NCBI RefSeq assembly: GCF_001854405.1
Contig: NZ_CP017718.1
Coordinates: forward strand, 3,564,092 to 3,628,091
DNA from: Hyphomonas sp. Mor2
Lineage (GTDB): Bacteria; Pseudomonadota; Alphaproteobacteria; Caulobacterales; Hyphomonadaceae
Length of the DNA: 64,000 bases
Direction of reading: 5' to 3'
Both the position numbers and the translations under genes were made by a program. Of the stretch, positions 53,783 through 62,960 are shown piece by piece (position 1 is the first letter of the stretch; every line of letters starts with the position of its first letter). The notes below the pieces were generated by a model. It did no database searches and had not been told where the DNA came from. It saw nothing but the letters and a program-made list of their open reading frames with translations.

Positions 53783-54823
53783 ATGGATCTCAGTGGTGAC
53801 GTCCTGATTTATTTGATCGGTGCGCTGGCTTTCTTTTGTATTGCTGGCGTTGGTATCGCACTCACCGGTAATGCCGACACGGAGAAAGCGTCGAAGCGTG
53901 CCCGCCAGATAGGCGCGGGTGAAACGGCCGGGAACGGCCGCCGTGACCGCAATGATCCAAACGCTGCGCGCAAGAAGCAGACCCAGCAAATGCTGAAAAA
54001 GCTGCGCGAACAGGATGAAAAGCGGCGTCAGTCGCTGATGGCGAACGATATTCAGTCGAAGATCGACCAGGCCGGCCTCGAAATGCCAGCGCAGGTGTTC
54101 TGGGTCATTTCCATTGTCCTTGGCGGCGTGGCCGCATTCGGGACCTGGTATTCCGGCGCCGACGGTCCGCCAATGATCCTCGGCTATGAGTTCAAGTCCC
54201 GCCCGCTGACCATTGCCGCAGCGGCGTTCGTTGGCGGTATTGGTCTGCCACGTTTTGTCCTCGGTTTCATGACCAAGGGCCGCAACAAGAAGCTGATGAA
54301 CCAGTTTGCCGACGGTATTGATATCATTGTTCGCGGTGTGAAGTCCGGTCTGCCACTGAATGAGTGTTTGCGCATCATTGCCCGCGAGAGCCCGGCGCCA
54401 CTGGGCCCGGAATTCCAGCTGCTCTGCGACAATCTGCAAATGGGCATGACCACCGAGCGCGCTCTGCAGCAATTCTACAAGCGCGTACCGCTGCCGGAAG
54501 TGAACTTCTTCGTGATCGTGCTCTCCATTCAGGCCAAGGCCGGGGGGAACCTGTCCGAGGCGCTGGGCAATCTTTCCGGGGTTATCCGTTCACGCAAAAT
54601 GATGCGCGAGAAGATCAAGGCGCTGTCCGCCGAAGCCAAGGCGTCGGCTGGTATCATTGGCTGCTTACCGTTTGCGGTGGGCTTCATGGTCTATCTGACC
54701 ACCCCGACCTACATCATGGAGCTGTTCACCAGCTCGGGCGGACACACCGTCCTGTTCGTTGGCTTCTGTCTTTATGCGATCGGCATCACCGTGATGCGCA
54801 AGATGATCAATTTCGATTTCTAG
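53783..54823 (+). CDS. tadB: TadB inner-membrane platform protein
   Basis: A 346-residue T2SF-type membrane protein: N-terminal helix, a cytoplasmic basic stretch (RKKQTQQMLKKLREQDEKRR), and T2SF domain with FADGIDIIVRGVKSGLPLNE and VLSIQAKAGGNLSEALGNLS. With TadC it forms the platform on which CpaF acts. It starts 3 bases after the cpaF stop. Confidence 0.94.
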   Translation: MDLSGDVLIYLIGALAFFCIAGVGIALTGNADTEKASKRARQIGAGETAGNGRRDRNDPNAARKKQTQQMLKKLREQDEKRRQSLMANDIQSKIDQAGLEMPAQVFWVISIVLGGVAAFGTWYSGADGPPMILGYEFKSRPLTIAAAAFVGGIGLPRFVLGFMTKGRNKKLMNQFADGIDIIVRGVKSGLPLNECLRIIARESPAPLGPEFQLLCDNLQMGMTTERALQQFYKRVPLPEVNFFVIVLSIQAKAGGNLSEALGNLSGVIRSRKMMREKIKALSAEAKASAGIIGCLPFAVGFMVYLTTPTYIMELFTSSGGHTVLFVGFCLYAIGITVMRKMINFDF

Positions 54824-54832
54824 GGGACCGCG

Positions 54833-55807
54833 TTGGAACAGTTTGCAACATCCTTGAGCGATCCGGCCACCCTGTTATCCCTGGTGGTTGCGGTTGCCAT
54901 GTTCATGACCATTGTCGGCGTGATGTTGCCTGCACTGAAAGGTGACAAGCTGGAAACGCGCCTGAAACAGGTCTCGTCCCAGCGTGAGAAATTGCGCCGC
55001 GCGAACCGCGCTGAACTTGAGCAGAAGGGCATCAAGCGCGAAGCCAAGGGCACGATTAGCGACATCACCAAGAAGCTCGATCTCCAGACCATGCTGGAAG
55101 ATCCGAACATCGCGGCCAAGCTTGAACAAGCTGGTCTGCGGGGGCCACGACCGCTGACGGTATTCTATTTCTGCCGCTTCCTGTTGCCGTTTGTGGGCGC
55201 CATTGGGGCGTTCATCTACATCTTCTTCGTCAATGACCACAATCTGTCGCCAGCGATGAAGTATGGCTCGATCATTTTCGGAGCCGCGATCGGTTTCTAC
55301 GCGCCTAACCTCTATGTCGGCAATGTCGCGCAAAAGCGCCAGCAGTCGATCATGCAGGCGTTTCCGGATGCCCTGGACATGATGCTGATCTGCGTCGAAT
55401 CCGGCATGTCGATCGAAATGGCCTTTGCCAAGGTCGGCGCCGAAATCGGCACAGCCTCCTCAGAACTTGCAGAAGAGCTGCAGCTCACAACGGCCGAGCT
55501 GTCCTACCTCCAGGAACGGCGGATGGCGTATGAGAATCTGGCGCGCCGAACCGGCCATGAGGGCGTCAAGGCCGTGACCATGGCCCTTGTTCAGGCGGAA
55601 CGCTATGGTACGCCGCTCGGCGACGCTCTGCGGGTCATGTCCAAGGAAAACCGCGAAATGCGAATGCAGGCGGCGGAGAAGAAAGCCGCGGCCCTGCCGG
55701 CCCAGCTGACGGTCCCGATGATCCTGTTCTTCCTGCCGGTTCTGTTCCTCGTGGTGCTCGGACCAGCGGTCATCAAGGTCATGCGGATGCAGGCAGAAAA
55801 CGGCTAA
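54833..55807 (+). CDS. tadC: TadC inner-membrane platform protein
   Basis: A 324-residue T2SF-type protein paired with TadB. FPDALDMMLICVESGMSIEM and ERYGTPLGDALRVMSKENRE are the T2SF signatures; membrane helices lie at ~10-30, ~115-160 and ~290-315. Start: TTG at 54833, with AGGGGA ~7 bases upstream. It is the last gene of the plus-strand Tad run and converges on tadD. Confidence 0.93.
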   Translation: MEQFATSLSDPATLLSLVVAVAMFMTIVGVMLPALKGDKLETRLKQVSSQREKLRRANRAELEQKGIKREAKGTISDITKKLDLQTMLEDPNIAAKLEQAGLRGPRPLTVFYFCRFLLPFVGAIGAFIYIFFVNDHNLSPAMKYGSIIFGAAIGFYAPNLYVGNVAQKRQQSIMQAFPDALDMMLICVESGMSIEMAFAKVGAEIGTASSELAEELQLTTAELSYLQERRMAYENLARRTGHEGVKAVTMALVQAERYGTPLGDALRVMSKENREMRMQAAEKKAAALPAQLTVPMILFFLPVLFLVVLGPAVIKVMRMQAENG

Positions 55808-55859
55808 GCTTGCCGTTCTCGCCTGGATCTATTCTTCGATTGGAAACGCGCGTCGAGCC

Positions 55860-56855
55860 TTAACCGTCCTGTGCGCCGCGCAGTTTTGGTCGCAATGTGA
55901 CCGGCGGAGGCGTTTCGGCGCCGCCCGCAATCTCTTGCTCACCGGGTTCAGACATGGATTCAGAATCCACACGCGCTTCATTCAGATCCGGCATCGGTTG
56001 AGAAGGGCGCGGCGCGCTCTGAATGTCGGAGATCACCTCGTCCAGTTTTTGCAGACTTTCATAGTTTCGCGTCGGCATCACCATCTGGCGCAGCACAGCC
56101 TGATTGGCCTCGACGCTGCGCGTCGGCGCAGTTGGGTCCACGGCGACCATCTCGTCAAAACGTCCCTGCAGGCCCAGGATGAGCGCCAGGTTTTGACGCA
56201 CACGCACATCCGCGCCGGGTTGTTCCACGGCTTCGCGAAGCGCGATCTCAGCCTGATGCAATTGCCCGGTCAATGCCAATGACAAGCCGTAATTGGACAA
56301 GGTCGAAACCCGGCCCGGCTGGCGCTGGAGCGCGAGTTCATAGGCTTCCTGGGCCTGAGTGTGATTTTCAAGCCGATCAAAGGCGAGTCCGAGACCGGCC
56401 AGAGGTGCGGCTTCCGTCGCCGGAGCGAAATCAGCGCTGCGAACAAAGGCCTGGGCCGCTTCCCTCGGCTTGTTGGCGGACAGATAGGAGCGGCCGAGTT
56501 CGAGATAGATTTCATGGCTTTGCGGATGCATGGGCAGGGAGGCTGAAGCGATCTCGAGCACGCGATCATGGCTGCCAATCCGGCGCAGAGCCCGCATGAA
56601 GGCGACCGTCGAGTCCAGATCAGTCGCGTCCTTTTGATACTCATTGGCCCAGAAATTGGCGCGCGTGATCGGGTCCGAGCGTTCGGCCTGTGCGATTTCT
56701 TCTGCCGTTGCAGGTTCCAGGGCTTCGGAAATCGCATCCTGATAGGCTTGTTCTTCGGCCGATAGCGGCTCAGCGGCGTCCGTTGTCGCGCATCCAGCCA
56801 CAAAGATCAGGGCGAGGCCGGGCAGGGCGCGTTTAACAGTTTTGGCTCTGGACAT
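55860..56855 (-). CDS. tadD: TadD-like TPR lipoprotein
   Basis: A 331-residue lipoprotein (lipobox FVAGC) with tetratricopeptide repeats from ~90 to ~225 (for example EIYLELGRSYLSANKPREAA and STLSNYGLSLALTGQLHQAE). TadD helps Flp pilus assembly in the periplasm. It is encoded on the opposite strand, converging on tadC, so it must have its own promoter. The C-terminal ~60 residues are Pro/Glu-rich and probably disordered. GGAGCC upstream supports the start. Confidence 0.88.
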   Translation of the reverse strand: MSRAKTVKRALPGLALIFVAGCATTDAAEPLSAEEQAYQDAISEALEPATAEEIAQAERSDPITRANFWANEYQKDATDLDSTVAFMRALRRIGSHDRVLEIASASLPMHPQSHEIYLELGRSYLSANKPREAAQAFVRSADFAPATEAAPLAGLGLAFDRLENHTQAQEAYELALQRQPGRVSTLSNYGLSLALTGQLHQAEIALREAVEQPGADVRVRQNLALILGLQGRFDEMVAVDPTAPTRSVEANQAVLRQMVMPTRNYESLQKLDEVISDIQSAPRPSQPMPDLNEARVDSESMSEPGEQEIAGGAETPPPVTLRPKLRGAQDG

Positions 56856-56957
56856 TTTGCAGGCTCCGAGGCTGTAAGTGGAGCGAACATGCCAGTGACC
56901 TGGTCAAGATCAGGTTAACAGAACCGGCTCTGATATTAACTTGTATGGAAAAAAGCG

Positions 56958-58334
56958 ATGCCTTCTCACCCCGCCCTGATCGCAACGGCCGATGCGCCAG
57001 CAAAACTCTACCTGTTTTCTTCAGAAGACTGGGGCGATGACGGCTCGAAGGCGGACATTCCAGCGCCGCTGGCAGCCCTGGCAAAAGCCAATGCGTTCAA
57101 GGCGGGAACCGGTCAACTGATCGTGCGCGCGGGCGACGGGGGTGAGATTGTCGATGTTCTCGGCGGTTTGGGTGCCGGAACCGATGGCCTGGCGGTCGCT
57201 GCGCTGTCTTCAAAACTGCCAGACGCCGACTATGAAATCGCGCGAGATGGCGGTTATCCCCTGACCTATATCGCGGCAGGGTGGGCCGATGGAGCCTATC
57301 GCTTCGATCGGTACTTGAGCGATAAGGCCACACCACCGCGTCTGGTCGTCGGCGAAGGCGCAGATGGCGAAGCGACGATGCGTGAGGCCACTGCAATCGA
57401 TCGCCTGCGCGATCTCGTCAATACACCAGCTGAGGATATGGGGCCGCCGGAAATTCAAGGCACGATCAGTGACTTGGCCGAACGACATGGCGCAACCGTT
57501 CAGACTTTGATCGGTAACGCCTTGTTGGAAGAGAATTATCCCATGGTGCACGCGGTTGGGCGCGCCGGTCCGGAAGAGCCGCGCATCATGGAACTCAGCT
57601 GGGGCAACGAAAAACATCCGCGGCTTGCGCTGGTCGGCAAAGGCGTGGCTTTCGACACGGGCGGACTCAATCTCAAGACCGGCAATTATATGCGCCTGAT
57701 GAAGAAGGATATGGGCGGGGCCGCGCATGCGATTGCGCTGGCGGAACTGGTGATGGGGGCGAACCTCCCGGTTCATCTGAAGCTCTACATCCCGGCGGTG
57801 GAGAACGCGATTGCCGGGGATGCATTCCGGCCCGGCGATGTCTTGTCCAGCCGCAAGGGCCTCAGCGTCGAAATTGACAATACCGACGCCGAAGGCCGTC
57901 TCATCCTTGGCGATGCGCTGACACGGGCCAGCGAAGAAGATCCGGAGCTCCTCATCGACTTCGCCACACTGACCGGCGCGGCCCGCGTCGCGCTCGGCCC
58001 GGATCTGGCGCCTTTCTATACCGATGACGAGGCCTTGGCGGCAGATATCGCCGCCGGTTCCGCAAGCAGCGGCGATCCGGCCTGGCGGATGCCCCTCTGG
58101 GCGCCGTACAAGTCGATGTTGAAAAGCCCGATCGCCGATCTGGTCAACAGCGCCTCTGGTGGCATGGCTGGCTCGATTACCGCAGCGATTTTCCTGAAGC
58201 AATTCGTCGATGCGAAGTCCTGGGTTCACCTGGACGTCTGGGCCTGGCGAGAGGGCAAATATGGTCGTCCGGCCGGCGGCGCAGCGTGCGGCCTCCGAGC
58301 GATCTGGGACATGGTTCAAGCCCGCTACAGCTAG
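56958..58334 (+). CDS. leucyl aminopeptidase family protein (M17)
   Basis: A 458-residue M17 aminopeptidase. The metal/active-site regions are LALVGKGVAFDTGGLNLK, MKKDMGGAAHAI and NTDAEGRLILGDAL (308-321, bicarbonate/active-site Arg in EGR). The N-terminal 150 residues are the less conserved M17 N-domain. It hydrolyses peptides in the cytoplasm. Its stop interlocks with that of soxR (CTAG). The symbol pepA is not used because M17 paralogs such as pepB-like enzymes exist. Confidence 0.93.
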   Translation: MPSHPALIATADAPAKLYLFSSEDWGDDGSKADIPAPLAALAKANAFKAGTGQLIVRAGDGGEIVDVLGGLGAGTDGLAVAALSSKLPDADYEIARDGGYPLTYIAAGWADGAYRFDRYLSDKATPPRLVVGEGADGEATMREATAIDRLRDLVNTPAEDMGPPEIQGTISDLAERHGATVQTLIGNALLEENYPMVHAVGRAGPEEPRIMELSWGNEKHPRLALVGKGVAFDTGGLNLKTGNYMRLMKKDMGGAAHAIALAELVMGANLPVHLKLYIPAVENAIAGDAFRPGDVLSSRKGLSVEIDNTDAEGRLILGDALTRASEEDPELLIDFATLTGAARVALGPDLAPFYTDDEALAADIAAGSASSGDPAWRMPLWAPYKSMLKSPIADLVNSASGGMAGSITAAIFLKQFVDAKSWVHLDVWAWREGKYGRPAGGAACGLRAIWDMVQARYS

Positions 58335-58780
58335 CGCGCGTCGCTGACCACATAACGCGGCCCCACACCGAGCCGCCGGGCCTGGTCATCAGGATTGTAG
58401 AGACCGCACACTTTCAGCGACAGGCAGCCGCAGCCGATACAGCCATCGAGCCGGTCGCGCATGCGTTCCATCATGGCGATGCGCTCATCCAGGGTCTTGC
58501 GAAACCGTCTTGAGATTTTCGACCAGTCCGCCTTGGTTGGCGTTCGGCCCTCCGGCAGGCTGGCCATGACCTGCTTGATCTGTTCGATCGACAGGCCGAT
58601 CTGCTGCGCGATCAGGATGAAGGAGAGCCGACGAATGTCGGAGCCTTCATAGCGTCTCTGATTGCCTTCATTGCGGTCAGGCATGATCAGGCCCTTCTTT
58701 TCATAGAAGCGGATGGCCGAGACAGAGAGTCCCGTGCGGTTGGCGAGATCACCGATGGAAAGGCCGCGTTTCATGGCCAT
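58331..58780 (-). CDS. soxR: redox-sensitive transcriptional activator SoxR
   Basis: A 149-residue MerR-family regulator. The N-terminal helix-turn-helix (LSIGDLANRTGLSVSAIRFY) and the C-terminal [2Fe-2S] cluster motif CIGCGCLSLKVC (Cys114, 117, 119, 125; CX2CXCX5C) identify SoxR, activated by redox-cycling compounds. The ATG at 58780 has GGAG 9 bases upstream; the upstream extension to 58849 would run through the operator. It is divergent from a VOC gene with a SoxR-type palindrome between them. Confidence 0.94.
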   Translation of the reverse strand: MAMKRGLSIGDLANRTGLSVSAIRFYEKKGLIMPDRNEGNQRRYEGSDIRRLSFILIAQQIGLSIEQIKQVMASLPEGRTPTKADWSKISRRFRKTLDERIAMMERMRDRLDGCIGCGCLSLKVCGLYNPDDQARRLGVGPRYVVSDAR

Positions 58781-58803
58781 GAAAAAAATCTCCAAAAAAT
58801 ACC

Positions 58804-58834
58804 TTGACCTAAACTTAGGTTTAGCAATTACACG
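58804..58834 (+). promoter_or_regulatory. SoxR/MerR-type operator-promoter
   Basis: TTGACC (-35) followed by the palindrome CTAAAC-TTAG-GTTTAG (58809-58824) and, with a ~19-base spacer, TACACG as a weak -10. The long spacer with the palindrome inside is the MerR-family activation layout. It points toward the VOC gene at 58870. Confidence 0.7.
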
Positions 58835-58869
58835 AAGAACTCCAATCAATCAAATGACGGAGTTATCCC

Positions 58870-59256
58870 ATGTCAAAAGCCATACTCGAACACGTCAACA
58901 TGACGGTCAGAGACCCGGACAAGACAGCCGAAATGCTGAGCGATCTGTTCGGCTGGAAAATCCGCTGGAGCGGTGACTCGATCCATGGTGGGCGTTCGGT
59001 TCATGTCGGAAATGACGAAGATTATGTCGCTCTGTACAGCGTTGGCGCGCCGCGCGCGTTGGGCGAGAACGAGAATTATCGCCTGGCCGGCGCGGTCAAT
59101 CATCTTGGTATCCTGGTCGATGATCTTGCCGCGGCTGAGAAACGCATTCTCGAATATGGCATCAAGACCCACAGCCACCAGACCTATGAGCCCGGAAGTC
59201 GGTTCTACTTTCACGATCATGATGGCATCGAATATGAGGTGGTCAGCTATGCTTGA
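58870..59256 (+). CDS. VOC family (glyoxalase-fold) protein, likely SoxR target
   Basis: A 128-residue vicinal-oxygen-chelate protein. Two beta-alpha-beta modules: EHVNMTVRDPDKT with the first metal His, VNHLGILVDD with the second, and IEYEVVSY with the C-terminal Glu. It could be a glyoxalase-like isomerase, or a thiol-transferase/toxin-binding protein. Its position behind the SoxR operator suggests a role in defence against redox-active compounds. Confidence 0.88.
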   Translation: MSKAILEHVNMTVRDPDKTAEMLSDLFGWKIRWSGDSIHGGRSVHVGNDEDYVALYSVGAPRALGENENYRLAGAVNHLGILVDDLAAAEKRILEYGIKTHSHQTYEPGSRFYFHDHDGIEYEVVSYA

Positions 59257-59464
59257 GGGTCTCATCCAAGCCTATATCGACGCATTCGGCCGCGGCTGGG
59301 CGCCGCGCGATGAACTGGCATATCTTGTGCAGCGGTCCGAACGACGAGGTTCACGGTTAACAAGAGCCGTGGATGCAGGCATAGGATCGGGACATGCAAG
59401 GTCAGCGACTCGACAAACGCACAATCACAGGAGGGGCGGCAAGGCCGTCCCACACGCCGTGTGA
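59250..59464 (+). CDS. possible small ORF overlapping the VOC stop
   Basis: A 71-codon frame starting ATG within the VOC stop region (MLEGLIQAYIDAFGRGWAPR at the start). I recognise no family, and the second half is Arg/Gly/His-rich with unlikely codon use. It could be a real coupled small protein of ~45 residues with a frayed end, or no gene. Opposite-strand frames over it look like shadows. Confidence 0.25.
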
Positions 59465-59520
59465 TATGATCGCGGCGGCGCGCCTGACCCTCGCGCCGCT
59501 GGGTGTCCGGGTGATTGCAC

Positions 59521-60465
59521 ATGGCTGACAGATATCCGGATTTCATTATTGGCGGTGCCCCGAAATGCGGGACCACATCACTGCATTTCATCCTCGATCA
59601 ACACCCTGAGATCGGCTTGCCTGAGGACGAAATTCACTATTTCGACGCCGACGATCCGATCACGCATCCGGATTTCTTCTTCGAACAGAAGGGCGAGCTG
59701 GTTCACTATGACAATCGCCTGGAAAATACCGACTTTCTCGCGGCCTATGCCGCGCGCTTTGAACCGTTCAAGGATCTGTCCCTGATCGGTGAAGACTCGA
59801 CCACTTATCTGTTTTCCGAAGTCGCGCCGCATCGTATCAAGGCGCTGCTGCCTGAGGCGCGGCTGATCTTCATGCTGCGGGACCCGGTCAAGCGCGCCTA
59901 TTCGCAATACTGGCATCTGGTCAAAAGCGGGCGCGTCACCAGCCGGTTCGAGCGCGCCATTCATGAGCAGCGATCCTTGATCCTTGGGTCGACCTATCGG
60001 TCGCACCTCAAAACCTATATCGATCTGTTCGGCGTGGACCGCGTCAAGGTGGTTCTGTTCGAGGACTTTGTTGCGGACAATCAAGCAACACTCGATGACG
60101 TCACCGATTTTCTGGGCACCGCGCGCATGCAAGTCGATGCCGGCGCCGCCTGGTTCAACAAGACCAAGTACCCGACCAATCTGTCCGGGCAGCTTACGCT
60201 CAACCAGATCGGGCAGCACGTGGTGAAATGGCGCTATGGCGACCACTTGGAAACCCGGTCAGGGCTCGCGACGAAGCTGCGCCAGAAGATCCATTATCAA
60301 TGGTTCCATCGCATCAATCCGATCTTCCTGAAGGCAGACCGTCCGCAGCCGATGAAAGAGGCGACCCGACTCTATCTGGCCGAACATCTCTCACGGCGAA
60401 ACCAGGGCCTGTCCGAATTGCTCGGCCGCGACCTGTCCACGATCTGGCAGGACTTTGACGGCTAA
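59521..60465 (+). CDS. sulfotransferase domain protein
   Basis: A 314-residue PAPS-dependent sulfotransferase. The 5'-phosphosulfate loop is GAPKCGTTSL near the N-terminus, and the 3'-phosphate site is LIFMLRDPVKRAYSQYWH (heparan-type R and S residues). It transfers sulfate to a carbohydrate or similar acceptor; the acceptor is unknown, but surface polysaccharide or a small molecule is plausible. The ATG at 59521 is preferred; a TTG two codons earlier exists. No sulfate-activation genes are adjacent. Confidence 0.9.
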   Translation: MADRYPDFIIGGAPKCGTTSLHFILDQHPEIGLPEDEIHYFDADDPITHPDFFFEQKGELVHYDNRLENTDFLAAYAARFEPFKDLSLIGEDSTTYLFSEVAPHRIKALLPEARLIFMLRDPVKRAYSQYWHLVKSGRVTSRFERAIHEQRSLILGSTYRSHLKTYIDLFGVDRVKVVLFEDFVADNQATLDDVTDFLGTARMQVDAGAAWFNKTKYPTNLSGQLTLNQIGQHVVKWRYGDHLETRSGLATKLRQKIHYQWFHRINPIFLKADRPQPMKEATRLYLAEHLSRRNQGLSELLGRDLSTIWQDFDG

Positions 60466-60577
60466 TCCACAATTTCGGGCGTCTGCCGAATTTCCGATCC
60501 AGCCCACAGTTTCGTGACTCGCCAAGCGCTCGAAGCGCGTTAAGTTCACCCGCAAACAGATGAGGGTGACACGAGAT

Positions 60578-62635
60578 ATGCTGAAACAATCCATTCTGGT
60601 CAGCGCACTGGCGCTGGGCCTATCCGCTTGTGTAAGCGTTTCGGTGCAGTCGGCCGACGCGCCATCGGTCAAGCCAGACATGCGCGCCCTGGCTACGGCG
60701 CCGGAGATTGCGCCCGAGCCGATTCTCGGGCCTGGGGATCGCCAACCCTCCGGACGCACATTGGGCACGCGGTCCGCCGTGGTCGCACCAAATGCGGCAG
60801 CGGCGACCGCGCACCCGCTGGCTACGCAGACCGCCCTCGATGTCATGAAGCGCGGCGGCACAGCTATGGACGCAGCGATTGCCGCCAACGCGATGCTCGG
60901 CCTGGTCGAGCCGACCGGCAATGGCATTGGCGGCGATCTTTATGCGATTGTCTGGGACCCGAATACGCGCGAGCTGTATGGCTATAATGGCTCGGGTCGT
61001 TCGCCCATGGGGGCGAGCCTGGAAGACATGCAAGCCAAGGCAGATGCCTTCATGAACGGTGAGGAGATCCCGCCCTTTGGCGCGGCGCCCGTCACCGTGC
61101 CGGGCACCGTCGAAGCCTGGGGCGCCTTGCATGAGCGGTTCGGACGTCTTCCCTTTGGTGATCTGATGCGGCCTGCGATTGGCTATGCCCGCGATGGCGC
61201 ACCGATCCCGGAAGTGATCGCCTATTACTGGCAGTTCGGCCCGCGGCGATTTGCGCCTGCACATGAGAGCGGTATGTTGGAAGAGTATGAGAATGCCGAG
61301 CGCACCTTCTTCTCTCCGACCCCGGTCGAAGGCTCCCTGTTCCGCAATCCGGATCTTGCCGACACGCTGGAGCGGATCGCGACCGAAGGACCCGAAGAGT
61401 TCTATACGGGCGAGATCGCTCAGACCATGGGCGCCTATTTCGAGCGTATTGGCGGCTATCTCCGCTATGAAGATTTCGCCGCCCATGATGGCGAATGGGT
61501 TGAGCCGATCTGCGTCGAGTATCGCGACTTGGCCAAACTCTGCGAGCTTGGTCCGAACACGCAGGGGGTTGCGGCGTTGCAGATGCTACAAATGCTCGAG
61601 CGGTTTGACCTGCGGAGCATGGGGTATGGCTCGGCTGACAGCCTGATGGCGCAGGTGGAGGCGAAGCGGTTGGCTTTCCAAGATCGCGCTCGTGGGTATG
61701 CTGACCCGGCTTTCTCCAACATTGATCCCGAGATTTTTGTGAACGAGCTGAGATCAAAAATTCTGTCAGCGCAAATCGAGCTCGACGAAGCGATGGATGC
61801 GGAGAAAATTGATCGTATTCATCCTCAGCCGGATGGAACGGTATTTGTGGCGCACGCCAACTATGGGGACGAACTCAACCGTGGTCTGAACTTCGAATTC
61901 CCTCCTCTGGGAAGTGATCGAGAAGTGGAAACATCTCCGATGATCGAACGCAGCCCGATCATCAAGGCGAACAAGAAACTCGAAGACGGCGACACCACTT
62001 ATCTCACCGTCACGGACAAGGATGGCATGATGGTGTCTCTCATCCAGTCCAATTATCGCGGCATGGGCTCCGGCCTCGTCGCCGATGGTCTGGGCTTCAT
62101 GTTCCAGGATCGCGGCCAGCTGTTCAGTCTCGACCCGGAGCATCCGAATGCGTTCGAACCGGGCAAGCGCCCGTTCCACACCATTATCCCTGCCTTTGCC
62201 TTCAAAAAGGACATGCCGGGCTGCCAGGTGCGCGCCGTGGCGCCGGAAGTGGCCTGCCCGTATGAGCCTTGGCTCAGCTTCGGCCTGATGGGCGGCGGCA
62301 TGCAGCCACAAGGGCATGTGCAGATCATCCTCAACCTGATCGATTTTGATATGGGCCTGCAGGAAGCCGGCGATGCGGCGCGCTGGGAACATCGCGGCGG
62401 CTGTGAGCCGACCGACGACCTGACCGGCGATGCCTGCGAGACCGATATGGGCGTGGTTCATCTTGAAAGCGGGATTCCGGTTGAATCCCGCCTGGAGCTG
62501 GAACGCCGCGGCCACACGGTTGAGTGCTGCCGCGCCAATGGCGGCGGCTATCAGGCGATCATGCGCGACTTCGAAAGCGGCGCCTGGATCGCAGCCACAG
62601 AGATGCGCAAGGATGGCAACGCCGACGGGTATTAG
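60578..62635 (+). CDS. gamma-glutamyltransferase family lipoprotein
   Basis: A 685-residue Ntn-hydrolase precursor of the GGT family, with a signal and lipobox (ALALGLSAC). The N-terminal GGTAMDAAIAANAMLGLVEP and GNGIGGDLYAIVWD are typical; autocleavage should occur before Thr473 in GDTTYLTVTDKDG, making a large and a small subunit. It would transfer or hydrolyse gamma-glutamyl groups of glutathione-like peptides in the periplasm. I took ATG 60578 for a clean signal peptide; the earlier ATG at 60560 adds six residues. Confidence 0.93.
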   Translation: MLKQSILVSALALGLSACVSVSVQSADAPSVKPDMRALATAPEIAPEPILGPGDRQPSGRTLGTRSAVVAPNAAAATAHPLATQTALDVMKRGGTAMDAAIAANAMLGLVEPTGNGIGGDLYAIVWDPNTRELYGYNGSGRSPMGASLEDMQAKADAFMNGEEIPPFGAAPVTVPGTVEAWGALHERFGRLPFGDLMRPAIGYARDGAPIPEVIAYYWQFGPRRFAPAHESGMLEEYENAERTFFSPTPVEGSLFRNPDLADTLERIATEGPEEFYTGEIAQTMGAYFERIGGYLRYEDFAAHDGEWVEPICVEYRDLAKLCELGPNTQGVAALQMLQMLERFDLRSMGYGSADSLMAQVEAKRLAFQDRARGYADPAFSNIDPEIFVNELRSKILSAQIELDEAMDAEKIDRIHPQPDGTVFVAHANYGDELNRGLNFEFPPLGSDREVETSPMIERSPIIKANKKLEDGDTTYLTVTDKDGMMVSLIQSNYRGMGSGLVADGLGFMFQDRGQLFSLDPEHPNAFEPGKRPFHTIIPAFAFKKDMPGCQVRAVAPEVACPYEPWLSFGLMGGGMQPQGHVQIILNLIDFDMGLQEAGDAARWEHRGGCEPTDDLTGDACETDMGVVHLESGIPVESRLELERRGHTVECCRANGGGYQAIMRDFESGAWIAATEMRKDGNADGY

Positions 62636-62960
62636 AAGGCTGCGCCATTGCGTCCATGAATATCCGCATTCCTGACGATTGTCAGGATCCATGGCGATCG
62701 AGCGAGTGATCCACCAGCCGCCATAGATGCCAACTTGCGTTGGCAAAGCGGGCTTTGTTTCGTCCCGCAATCCGCACACAGGGGCGAGCCCCTCTCCCGG
62801 ACGCGGGAGAGGGGTTGGGGTGAGGGCACTAATGTTTGCATAGACGCGACTCCGTCACCCGCCGCACCCATCTCGCCCTCATCCCCGGCCCTTCTCGGGG
62901 CAATCGTATACGATTGCTTTTCCCTCGAAGCCCGCATCCGGGAGAAGGGGGCGCGGGAGG
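62636..62960. other. 325-base gap: non-coding, holds repeat copy 1
   Basis: There is no gene. 62636-62774 shows nothing I can name. 62775-62960 is the first copy of the hairpin-rich repeat described below. The stretch ends one base before the stop of the DUF559 gene on the minus strand. Confidence 0.7.
62775..62960. repeat. hairpin-rich intergenic repeat, copy 1
   Basis: Two modules: (a) 62775-62828, with the stem CCCCTCTCCCG / CGGGAGAGGGG, then TTGGGGTGAGGGCA; (b) 62876-62960, with CCCTCATCCCCGGCCCTTCT and CCGGGAGAAGGGGGCGCG. Module b is split by ~42 extra bases containing the perfect 18-bp palindrome GCAATCGTATACGATTGC (62900-62917). Same orientation as copy 2 at 63361. Confidence 0.85.

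Noticed and set aside
53201..54472. Long minus-strand ORF across cpaF/tadB
   Set aside because: Antisense to strongly supported cpaF and tadB; composition rich in His, Arg and Gln as expected for a shadow frame.
59262..59591. Minus-strand ORF of 109 codons opposite the VOC/sulfotransferase gap
   Set aside because: It overlaps the sulfotransferase start and has Arg/Pro/His-rich shadow composition.
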